DNA of 20,841 nucleotides, taken from a virus. Position 1 is the first letter of the stretch. Each line of letters opens with the position of its first letter. The notes under the pieces were generated by a model that was not told the origin of the DNA, searched no databases, and saw nothing but the letters and a program-made list of their open reading frames with translations. Location: positions 1-20,841 of IMG/VR virus record IMGVR_UViG_3300042991_000246; one strand, written 5' to 3'. Positions 1-6,476 of this stretch are shown here, in pieces. A program made the translations under genes and the position numbers.

Positions 1-1
1 A

Positions 2-46
2 GTGGCAGACGCTTCCGCCGCTCAACTTCAAACCTTAACAACTTAA
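2..46 (+). CDS. 3' end of an upstream gene (partial, possibly portal)
   Basis: Reading frame 2 is open from the window edge to a TAA at 44-46 and encodes VADASAAQLQTLTT. The stop overlaps the AAGGGG ribosome binding site (45-50) of the next gene, as in the compact layout seen elsewhere here. Upstream of scaffold and capsid genes a portal (head-tail connector) protein would be expected in a T7-like order, but 14 residues cannot show that. Frame 3 is also open to a TAA at 36-38, so the frame choice is uncertain. Confidence 0.35.
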   Translation: MADASAAQLQTLTT

Positions 47-56
47 GGGGTATATT

Positions 57-440
57 ATGGCCGATAACGCATTACGTTGCATCGAAAGTGACTATCCTGC
101 ATTACTTGGGCTCGCCGTGGCAATGGGCGTCATTACCATGGACGGATCAACCGTTATACCCGCACAAGGTACGGCGTGGGATTACATCGGGTATAAATTA
201 TTCGGAGACCCACCAGAAGAAGGTATGCCGGACACACGAATAATTTTGAAAGACGCGAATGGTAATAAATACGTTCACATCAACGTGCGTACGCCGTTCA
301 GTGTGGGCGAAATGGCGGCGACTGCCGCAGCGTCAAATCCAGCCATCGCCGCCGCGTTGGGAGATCCCGCGCGGTTCTTTGTTACAAACCAAGACGGAAC
401 ATCCAAAGATCCTGAATTTCCGATGAGGGTGTTCTTATGA
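57..440 (+). CDS. Hypothetical phage protein, head region
   Basis: 127 residues of unknown function. The start ATG has a good ribosome binding site (AAGGGG, 6 bases upstream). The protein has no signal peptide or clear membrane segment. It has a small-residue-rich N-terminal stretch (about residues 15-27), a central Asp/Gly turn region (DANGNKYVHINV, about 66-77) likely to be beta-stranded, and an Ala-rich helix (about 87-100). The gene lies between the presumed portal gene and the scaffold gene, which suggests a minor head or assembly role by position only. Its stop overlaps the next start by four bases (ATGA), so the two are probably translationally coupled. Confidence 0.7.
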   Translation: MADNALRCIESDYPALLGLAVAMGVITMDGSTVIPAQGTAWDYIGYKLFGDPPEEGMPDTRIILKDANGNKYVHINVRTPFSVGEMAATAAASNPAIAAALGDPARFFVTNQDGTSKDPEFPMRVFL

Positions 441-685
441 AACTATACGATGGTGAACGGCGTTATTGTACAATTCCGACCTGGATCGGAATAGGGGCAT
501 GGTACACAAAAAGATTTAACGATCTTTGTAAGGCGCATGATCAGGCATATATTGATCGCACTGGTAAATTAAATGCCGATTTTGCGATGTACAAGGGTAT
601 ATATGACCGTGGATATTGGTATATTGTGATCCCTGTCTTTTTATTTTTAAACACATTCGGCTTTTTTTATTACTATACAAAATAA
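437..685 (+). CDS. Small membrane-anchored protein with phospholipase A2-like HD..Y motif
   Basis: 82 residues. Residues 28-51 read NDLCKAHDQAY followed by an AD..F motif. The order Cys31, His34-Asp35, Tyr38 and Asp48 matches the catalytic helix pattern of compact phospholipase A2 domains such as those of parvovirus capsids (HDxxY, later Asp), with Gly-rich residues 18-20 just before. The C-terminal part (about 60-80, rich in Tyr, Ile, Val and Phe) is a likely membrane segment. The start overlaps the preceding stop (ATGA) and has a GAGGG site upstream. The motif is visible in the sequence; lipase activity is an inference. A role in membrane interaction during entry or lysis is possible but not shown. 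The normal second active-site cysteine pair is absent. Confidence 0.65.
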   Translation: MKLYDGERRYCTIPTWIGIGAWYTKRFNDLCKAHDQAYIDRTGKLNADFAMYKGIYDRGYWYIVIPVFLFLNTFGFFYYYTK

Positions 686-694
686 TTTCATGAG

Positions 695-713
695 TGTATA
701 AATAATTTATACA
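695..713. promoter_or_regulatory. 19-base perfect palindrome before the scaffold gene
   Basis: TGTATAAATAATTTATACA is a perfect inverted repeat, nine bases each side of a central A, in the 47-base gap between the small membrane gene and the scaffold gene. It ends seven bases before the AAAGGAG ribosome binding site region. It could be a DNA operator or an mRNA hairpin affecting scaffold translation or message stability. It lacks a GC-rich stem and T-run, so it is not a standard terminator. Confidence 0.5.
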
Positions 714-732
714 AATTTCAAAAGGAGCAACC

Positions 733-1608
733 ATGCCCGAAACGGAAACAGTTCAAGAAGTCGTGCAAGAAACAACCCAAGATGACGGATCGCTTTTAGA
801 CGTCGGCGCGGATGAGGGCCAGAAAGAAACTGTTACGGAAGAACCTGAAAAAGTTACCGGAAAACCGGATTGGTTATCAGATGATTTATGGGATGCAAAG
901 ACAAACGGTCTAAAATCGGACACGGCTTTAAAGAAGATCCAGGATGCTGAAAAGCACGAGAAGATGGCAAAGGATCTGCGCGATAAGCTAGCCCGTCGTG
1001 GTTTACCTCCTGAAAAGCCAGAAGATTACAAGATTAATCTTGATGACAAGCCATATAAAGACGCGATTGATATGCCAGACGCAGTGATGAATAAGGTCAA
1101 AACAGCGGCCCATAAACTGGGTATTTCACAGGCCCAATTCGGTCCTTTGGCCGATGCTTATTTGTCTGCCATTGCTGAAATAACGACGGCTGACCCAACA
1201 GAAGAACAAAAGGCCGCGTTTGTCGAGGCGGAAAAGACACGTCAAGACAGCGAGATCGCCAAGCTGGGATCGAATGGTCATCAGGTCATCCAGGCTGTAT
1301 CTGGTATGATCCGCGATATGAAAGCCCAAGGGGTTATCACTGACGCTGAAATAGGTATTGCCAAAGAGATTGCCAAAACGGCGGCAGGTGTCCAGTTTCT
1401 TAATGCAATGCGTGAACGTATGGGCGGCGATCATGTGCCTATGGCTGATCTAGACCCTGAAGTCACGGGCGGCGTATCTCATTCAACTATTCAAGATTTG
1501 ATGAACACCGAAGGATATCGCAAGGGCGACGAAAGCGCGGTAATGAAAGTCGAGAAGATGATCGACCAGACAATCCGCGCCGGAAATCCGTTCAAATACA
1601 AAATCTAA
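733..1608 (+). CDS. Scaffolding (capsid assembly) protein
   Basis: 291 residues. Scaffolding proteins act inside the procapsid to direct coat protein assembly and then leave. The call rests on position directly before the major capsid gene and on composition. The N-terminus (1-45) is a disordered acidic segment rich in Glu, Gln, Thr and Val. It is followed by a charged helical region (KPDWLSDDLWDAKTNGLK, then a Lys/Glu/Asp-rich helix with PPEKPEDYKI), long helices in the middle (about 120-235), and a short C-terminal basic tail (RAGNPFKYKI) of the type that binds coat protein. The PPEKPEDY-like signature is common in podovirus scaffold proteins. The start has a strong AAAGGAG site. No protease motif is seen. 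Confidence 0.85.
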   Translation: MPETETVQEVVQETTQDDGSLLDVGADEGQKETVTEEPEKVTGKPDWLSDDLWDAKTNGLKSDTALKKIQDAEKHEKMAKDLRDKLARRGLPPEKPEDYKINLDDKPYKDAIDMPDAVMNKVKTAAHKLGISQAQFGPLADAYLSAIAEITTADPTEEQKAAFVEAEKTRQDSEIAKLGSNGHQVIQAVSGMIRDMKAQGVITDAEIGIAKEIAKTAAGVQFLNAMRERMGGDHVPMADLDPEVTGGVSHSTIQDLMNTEGYRKGDESAVMKVEKMIDQTIRAGNPFKYKI

Positions 1609-1616
1609 AATATATG

Positions 1617-1646
1617 TTGCAAAGTAAATTTTGATATTGATATAAT
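1617..1646 (+). promoter_or_regulatory. Sigma70-type promoter for the capsid gene
   Basis: A -35 box TTGCAA (1617-1622) and a perfect -10 box TATAAT (1641-1646) are separated by 18 bases. They lie just after the scaffold stop and 123 bases before the major capsid start. A host-type promoter here would raise capsid protein above its neighbours, which fits the stoichiometry needed. Inferred from consensus only. Confidence 0.6.
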
Positions 1647-1676
1647 GTTGGTACGACGCGACCCGCATTTAGTGGC

Positions 1677-1703
1677 GTGGCCTTACCGGATAATCCGGCC
1701 CAC
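1677..1703 (+). promoter_or_regulatory. Structured leader of the capsid mRNA
   Basis: The leader between the promoter and the capsid start holds nested inverted repeats: CCGGAT (1686-1691) with ATCCGG (1693-1698), and alternatively GTGGCC (1677-1682) pairing with GG(C)CCAC (1697-1703). No T-run follows, so it is not a terminator. It may stabilise the capsid message or set translation. Its function is not known. Confidence 0.35.
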
Positions 1704-1768
1704 ATATGACATTAGCGGCCCTATCGCAAGATAAGTGGTTCAACTCTTTTCATATGTAAGGTATTAAG

Positions 1769-2608
1769 ATGGCTCAATCAGCATCACAAAACTTTATTAC
1801 GTCTTTTGACTCTATGGTCAAACAGGCGTATTCTCGCGGTGGGATTTTACGTCCTGCCGTTCGCGTAAAAACTGGCGTGGTTGGTTCCAGCCATGTGTTT
1901 CCTAAACTCGGACGTGGCGTCGCCACATTGCGTGTGCCCCAAACGGATGTCGTTCCGATGAACGTGATCCATACAAAGGCAACCGCGACCCTTCAAGATT
2001 GGAATGCTCCCGAATATTCGGACATTTTTGATCTGCAAAAACTGTCATTCAACGAACGTCAAGAATTAGCCTCGACTGTGGCCGATGCTTTGGGTCGTCG
2101 CGGCGACCAGTTGATCATTAACGCGATGGTTGCTTCTTCGGGTGCCACTGTTGACGTGAACGTCGGCGGATCGACAACTGGTTTAAACCTTGCGAAAATC
2201 TTGCGGGCGAAACGCCACCTTGATGATGCTGGTGTACCAAATGATGGTCGTCGGACATTCGTGACCTCTGCCCGTGCTGTTGAGCAAGCTCTGGCCGAAA
2301 CCACGATTAACTCGGTGGATTACAATGCTTTGCGTCCTTTGATGGAAGGTAGCTTAGACCGTTATGCTGGGTTCAAGTTTGTGTTCATTGAAAGCCGTAC
2401 AGAAGGCGGTATGCCTTTAGTTTCGACAACCCGTTCTAACTTTGCATTCCATCAGGATGCGGTTGGTTTGGCTGTTGGGCTTGATATGCGTACTTCGGTT
2501 GATTGGATTGCTGAAAAGACCTCTTGGTTGATTAACGGCATGATGTCGGCTGGTGCCGTAACGGTTGACGCTCCTGGCGTTGTCCTTGTTCAAACCACTG
2601 AAACCTAA
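1769..2608 (+). CDS. Major capsid protein, probably HK97 fold
   Basis: 279 residues. Coat protein that forms the icosahedral shell. It is called from its place after scaffold, its own promoter, a TAAGG ribosome site and sequence character: a short helical N-arm (about 1-22), a beta-rich E-loop-like part (about 35-60), a spine-helix-like segment (NERQELASTVADALGRRGDQ, about 92-111), a Gly-rich P-domain stretch, and a C-terminal beta core ending in GAVTVDAPGVVLVQTTET. The length is typical of compact podovirus coat proteins. No N-terminal delta domain is evident, consistent with a separate scaffold. Assignment to a specific family was not possible without a search. Confidence 0.85.
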   Translation: MAQSASQNFITSFDSMVKQAYSRGGILRPAVRVKTGVVGSSHVFPKLGRGVATLRVPQTDVVPMNVIHTKATATLQDWNAPEYSDIFDLQKLSFNERQELASTVADALGRRGDQLIINAMVASSGATVDVNVGGSTTGLNLAKILRAKRHLDDAGVPNDGRRTFVTSARAVEQALAETTINSVDYNALRPLMEGSLDRYAGFKFVFIESRTEGGMPLVSTTRSNFAFHQDAVGLAVGLDMRTSVDWIAEKTSWLINGMMSAGAVTVDAPGVVLVQTTET

Positions 2609-2626
2609 TAGGAAAGGGTCTTTATT

Positions 2627-2920
2627 ATGGCTTTTGTTCTCGAAAATCTGGTCGCTGTTGGCGGTCAATCCACAAAAGGCCGTGGGCCGCAAATCTGGTC
2701 ATACGCGACCGCAGATGCGACCGCAACGGTTGATACAAGCGGTTACTTTAATAACGCCGCTGGCTTGTTGGCTGTGGGTGATTTGATCATCCGCACCTCG
2801 TTCACTGATGCAACTTTTGCCACTGTTTCGACACAAGGTTTTCATACCGTGTCGTCAAATACTGGTACGGTTGTTGATGTGAACGATACATTGGCCGTAA
2901 CTGCAACGGATACGGACTAA
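2627..2920 (+). CDS. Probable capsid decoration or head-associated protein
   Basis: 97 residues, starting 18 bases after the capsid stop behind a GGAAAGGG ribosome site, and the last gene before a strong terminator. The sequence is almost wholly Thr/Val/Ala/Gly beta-rich. The centre carries SYATADATATVDTSGYFNNA followed by a VGDLI turn; this arrangement (a beta strand, SGYFN, then VGDxI) recurs in small phage proteins encoded next to coat genes. The likely role is an outer capsid decoration or head-fibre component. Family resemblance is from memory, and the function is inferred from context. Confidence 0.65.
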   Translation: MAFVLENLVAVGGQSTKGRGPQIWSYATADATATVDTSGYFNNAAGLLAVGDLIIRTSFTDATFATVSTQGFHTVSSNTGTVVDVNDTLAVTATDTD

Positions 2921-2950
2921 TATTAAGTCGCGCCCGTGCTTTAAAGAATT

Positions 2951-2992
2951 GGCGCGGCGAGGGGTTTTCCTTTGCCGCGCCTTTCATTTTTA
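2951..2992 (+). terminator. Rho-independent terminator after the head genes
   Basis: An eight-base perfect GC stem, GGCGCGGC (2951-2958) with GCCGCGCC (2974-2981), extends inward with wobble pairs to about 13 base pairs. It is followed by TTTCATTTTTA. It closes the head gene block before the tail tubular genes. Confidence 0.85.
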
Positions 2993-3004
2993 TAGGGGGG
3001 TCAA

Positions 3005-3622
3005 ATGTCCCAAACAAAATTCTCTATCGCATCCCAAGGCTTTGTTTTAGATCGTGCCAACCCTGTTTCGTCCTTTGATGAAGGATCGAATGAGGCCAAT
3101 ATTGCAACGGAATTTTACGACGCTTGGGCGCGTAATGTCCTGTCGTTGCATCCCTGGTCATTCTGCCGTATTCGCGAACAATTCATCCGGTCTGGGAAAA
3201 CACAACCAGGCTGGTTATATCTGTATATCATCCCGCCAACTGCCTTGCGGGTTTTTGCCGTTTATAATTCTGGGCAGGAAAATGCCCCACCAGTGCGCCA
3301 TTTTGAGGTTGTCGCGGATAGTGATGGCCAATATATCGCTTGCAATGAAGAACAGGTATTCGGACTCTATACGTTTTACGCCACAGAGGCCGTATGGCCG
3401 GGATGGTTTGTCGAGTTTGCCAAATATTCATGGGCCGCATTGGTGGCCATTCCAATTTCTGATGATGAAGGCCTTGAAAACCAGATGTCCGTTCGGGCAT
3501 TCGGATCACCTTCGGAAGGCGGTAAGGGTGGTAAGTTTGCCCAAGCGGCCATGATCTCCGATCAACAAAGCCCACCACAACAATATCGTGAAAATGAGAT
3601 CATAGCGGCGAGGTTCTCATAA
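3005..3622 (+). CDS. Tail tubular protein A (T7 gp11-like adaptor)
   Basis: 205 residues. This is the adaptor (gatekeeper) ring between portal and nozzle in podoviruses. The N-terminal helical part has the family pattern: a run of residues with AN.A.EFYDAWARNVLSLHPW (about 30-51) followed by a FCRIREQ strand; the Arg...HPW.F...R signature is characteristic of T7 gp11 homologues. The middle (65-150) is beta-rich with the W..Y..P P..LRV.. pattern. The length is close to T7 gp11 (196). The start follows a GGGGGG ribosome site. The stop shares one base with the start of the nozzle gene (TAATG), as for physically interacting partners. Confidence 0.9.
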   Translation: MSQTKFSIASQGFVLDRANPVSSFDEGSNEANIATEFYDAWARNVLSLHPWSFCRIREQFIRSGKTQPGWLYLYIIPPTALRVFAVYNSGQENAPPVRHFEVVADSDGQYIACNEEQVFGLYTFYATEAVWPGWFVEFAKYSWAALVAIPISDDEGLENQMSVRAFGSPSEGGKGGKFAQAAMISDQQSPPQQYRENEIIAARFS

Positions 3623-5985
3623 TGGCACGTCTGCGCCAAATACAACAAAGATTTACCGCAGGAGAGATTGACCCTGCAATGATCGGGCGATCTGACCTTG
3701 AGGCTTATTATTCGGCGGCCGAAACACTGACAAACGTCGAGACAACCCCGCAAGGTGGTGTCAAACGGCGCGGAGGCTTGGCAAATCGTGGGCAGATCCT
3801 GAAACAATTGACCCGTGAAACATCCTATACGGTCACGGCACCGAATGGCGGTACAACAGGGAACCTGACCGATAATAATACAGGGACGGTTTTCACCACG
3901 ACGACAAACATCGGGGTAATTAACCCTTATGTAGTCGCGCAATTGGACCTTACAACATCAAAGAATATGGGAAAGGTTGAGATGCGCGGCGTGTCGTTAT
4001 CGGCTGGGTCATCGTCTGAATTCTTTGCCCAGGTCAGCAATGATGCCGCCTCTTGGTCAACGGTGGGGTCTGCGCTGTCTTTAACGACAACATCCAAGGA
4101 TTACACCAGGCGCGTCCATGGGTCGTACAGGTATGCCCGTTTGGCCCGTATTGGCACGACGGATCTTGGCACTACCAAGGTGAATGTGAATGATATGCAA
4201 ATATGGGCCGAGGGGGCGGTGTCTACCGTCAAATTTGTCCCGTTTATATTCAATAATGACCAAACTTATATGATGGTCGTGACGGATAAAAACATTGCTG
4301 TTTACAAAGATAAGTTATATGTCATTGACATCCGGGCAGAAGACTACACCACAACAAATTTACGCAAGATATACCGGACACAATATGCCGATACAATGGT
4401 CATTGCGAATGAAGACGTCCCGTTAAAAACACTAGTGCGCGGTCTTTCCGATGATATCTGGACGCTGGCCAATGTGACATATGCCAAGGCCCCGTTCTTT
4501 AACTTTGTCCCGGTTAATACCAACCCGGCTGTCACCATTACCCCGTCGGCGGTCACGGGAAACGTCACATTGACGGCGGGCGCGGCGGCGTTCACACTTG
4601 TGACGGATGTTGGGCAATATATCGAGGCCAATGGTGGCCTGGCCCGTATCGTGTCTGTCACATCGACCACGGTCGTCACGGCTTTTGTTGAGATCCCATT
4701 TATCAATACGACGGCGGTGGCCTCTGGGGGCTGGACATTGATGCGCGGATATGAGGCTGTATGGTCTGCCACGCGCGGTTATCCGGCGACGTGCTGTTTC
4801 CATGATAATAGACTGGTCATTGGTGGGTCGCGGGATCGTCCGACAACCATTTGGATGTCCCGTGTTGGTGATTATTTTGATTATGAACTGGGCCAACAGT
4901 TGGCCGATGATGCCATTGAATACACGATAAACAACGAATACAATGAGATTTCTGGGGTTTATTCTGGCCGCGCCCTGTCCATCTTTACGTCTGGGGCCGA
5001 ATATGTAGTTAATCAGACATTTGGTGAACCTGTTGCGCCAGAGACAATGAGCGTCCGTCGACAATCATCCATAGGGTCTGAACCCTATTTCGAACCTTTG
5101 GAATTTGAGGGCCGGATCAATTATATCCAAAGAGGCGGCCAATCTATTCAAGAATTCCTGTATGATGATGTCCAACAGGCCTATAATAGCGATACCGTGT
5201 CCCTATTATCGGCCCACCTGGTCAAGAACCCGACAGCATTTTCCCTGCGTAAGGCAACAAGTACGGATCAAGGTGCCTATATCGTCATCGTCCGGTCGAA
5301 TGGTGATGGTGCAATCGGGAATATATTACGATCACAAAAGATCACGTCTTTCTGTCGCACGACAACGGATGGCCTTCTGATATCGACGGGCGTGGAAGAT
5401 GAGGTTATTTGGTACGCTGTTTCACGTGAAATAAACGGGGTGACCAATTATTACCTAGAAAGCCTTGAAACGGACAATCTTTTGGATGCGTCTGTCCGTT
5501 TAACGACAGGATTGCCAACTGGAACCATGTCCGGTCTTTCTCACCTTGAGGGCGAAACGGTCAAATTGCTTATTGATGGATCCTTGCAAGAAGACGCTAT
5601 TGTCACAGGTGGCGCGATTACATTGCCACGCGATCCTGATACAAGCGTTGAGGTTGGTTTAGATTTCTTGGTCACGATTAAAGATCTTCCCGTCGAGGTG
5701 CCACAAGTCGGAACCGTGTTAGGGTCAAAGACCAACGTGTCGATCGTGATGTTAAGATTAAAAGAAACGACGGGCATGAAGGTAAACGGAAAACTTGTCA
5801 CATTCCGTGGGTTTGGTCCAAGCGGTGGCGGGTCTCCTTTGGATGCGCCCCCTCCTGAATATACAGGGGTCTATCGTATGCAAGGGTTTTTAGGGTATGA
5901 TTACACGGGTCAAGTGACGATAACGCAGGATAGCCCCGCCAAAATGAACTTATTGGCGATGGCAAAGAAAGTGAGGGTACAATAA
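3622..5985 (+). CDS. Tail tubular protein B (T7 gp12-like nozzle) with inserted galactose-binding-like domain
   Basis: 787 residues. This protein forms the tail nozzle below the adaptor and carries the fibre dock. The N-terminus (QRFTAGEIDPAMIGRSDLEA, then TLTNVETTPQGGVKRRGG) and the centre (VWSATRGYPATCCFHDNRL at 380-398 and SRVGDYFDYE at 413-422) are hallmarks of the family. Residues about 65-197 interrupt the usual N-terminal part, which resumes at VKFVPFIFNNDQTYMM. The insert resembles a discoidin (F5/8 type C) fold: NLTDNNTGTVF, a VAQLDL strand, AQVSNDAASWSTV, then YRYARLARI. That fold often binds carbohydrate, so this nozzle may touch surface glycans; binding is inferred. One-base overlaps link it to both neighbours. 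Confidence 0.92.
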   Translation: MARLRQIQQRFTAGEIDPAMIGRSDLEAYYSAAETLTNVETTPQGGVKRRGGLANRGQILKQLTRETSYTVTAPNGGTTGNLTDNNTGTVFTTTTNIGVINPYVVAQLDLTTSKNMGKVEMRGVSLSAGSSSEFFAQVSNDAASWSTVGSALSLTTTSKDYTRRVHGSYRYARLARIGTTDLGTTKVNVNDMQIWAEGAVSTVKFVPFIFNNDQTYMMVVTDKNIAVYKDKLYVIDIRAEDYTTTNLRKIYRTQYADTMVIANEDVPLKTLVRGLSDDIWTLANVTYAKAPFFNFVPVNTNPAVTITPSAVTGNVTLTAGAAAFTLVTDVGQYIEANGGLARIVSVTSTTVVTAFVEIPFINTTAVASGGWTLMRGYEAVWSATRGYPATCCFHDNRLVIGGSRDRPTTIWMSRVGDYFDYELGQQLADDAIEYTINNEYNEISGVYSGRALSIFTSGAEYVVNQTFGEPVAPETMSVRRQSSIGSEPYFEPLEFEGRINYIQRGGQSIQEFLYDDVQQAYNSDTVSLLSAHLVKNPTAFSLRKATSTDQGAYIVIVRSNGDGAIGNILRSQKITSFCRTTTDGLLISTGVEDEVIWYAVSREINGVTNYYLESLETDNLLDASVRLTTGLPTGTMSGLSHLEGETVKLLIDGSLQEDAIVTGGAITLPRDPDTSVEVGLDFLVTIKDLPVEVPQVGTVLGSKTNVSIVMLRLKETTGMKVNGKLVTFRGFGPSGGGSPLDAPPPEYTGVYRMQGFLGYDYTGQVTITQDSPAKMNLLAMAKKVRVQ

Positions 5986-6476
5986 TGTTTGCGGCACCTT
6001 TAGCATTAGCGGCGATGTCTGGCACGGCTGTCACAACTGGGACCCTCTTGGCTGTCGGCCTTGGCGGGTTGTCATCATATGCCCAATTCCAGAAGGGAAG
6101 AACAGAAAATGAGATGGCAAAGGCACAGGCAAGACAGGCGGATGTGAATGCCCGTCTTGAAACGGTCAAGGGTAAACAAGAAGGCCTGGCCATTAAGGAA
6201 CAACGGGACCGGACAATCGCGTCGATCAATGCGACATTTGCGGCACGCGGCGGGTCAACGAATAGCGGGTCACCTTTGACGGCCATGCGTATATCTGAAA
6301 ACAATGCGGCGAATGCATTAGATACATCAAATTTCAATTCAAGTATGCGGTCACTATCTGATCGCAATCGCGCGTCGACCCTGCGGGCAGAGGGAAAAAG
6401 CGCGCAACAAATTGGCTTTATTAAAGCGGTTACAAATGATCCGTCAAAATCATTTTCTAGTTTGTTGGGGGTTTAA
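5985..6476 (+). CDS. Internal virion protein, T7 gp14-like
   Basis: 163 residues. The N-terminus (about 1-33) is hydrophobic and rich in Ala, Gly, Leu and Thr, a likely membrane-inserting helix. It is followed by a charged coiled-coil-like stretch (KGRTENEMAKAQARQADVNA, about 43-62, continuing to 85). A RTIASINATFAARGG motif then precedes a Ser/Asn-rich C-terminus. In T7 the corresponding protein is ejected and forms the outer-membrane part of the DNA channel. Gene order (nozzle, gp14-like, two large internal proteins) matches. The start overlaps the nozzle stop by one base. Known family features and position support the call; sequence identity to T7 gp14 cannot be judged here. Confidence 0.75.
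   Translation: MFAAPLALAAMSGTAVTTGTLLAVGLGGLSSYAQFQKGRTENEMAKAQARQADVNARLETVKGKQEGLAIKEQRDRTIASINATFAARGGSTNSGSPLTAMRISENNAANALDTSNFNSSMRSLSDRNRASTLRAEGKSAQQIGFIKAVTNDPSKSFSSLLGV

Noticed and set aside
2565-2786. Frame overlapping the capsid 3' end, as a possible T7-like capsid frameshift extension
   Set aside because: The next gene is in the same frame as the capsid gene and is separated from it by TAA TAG. It has its own ribosome site and start, and no slippery sequence is evident. The shifted frame reads as low-quality sequence and covers the start of a well-supported gene.
3054-3554. 166-codon frame inside tail tubular protein A
   Set aside because: The overlapping frame has full gp11-family signatures and proper junctions. 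This one is a shadow with no ribosome site.
4432-5064. 210-codon minus-strand frame in the nozzle gene
   Set aside because: It is antisense to family-defining nozzle motifs. It is Arg-rich with a shadow-like composition and has no ribosome site or promoter.
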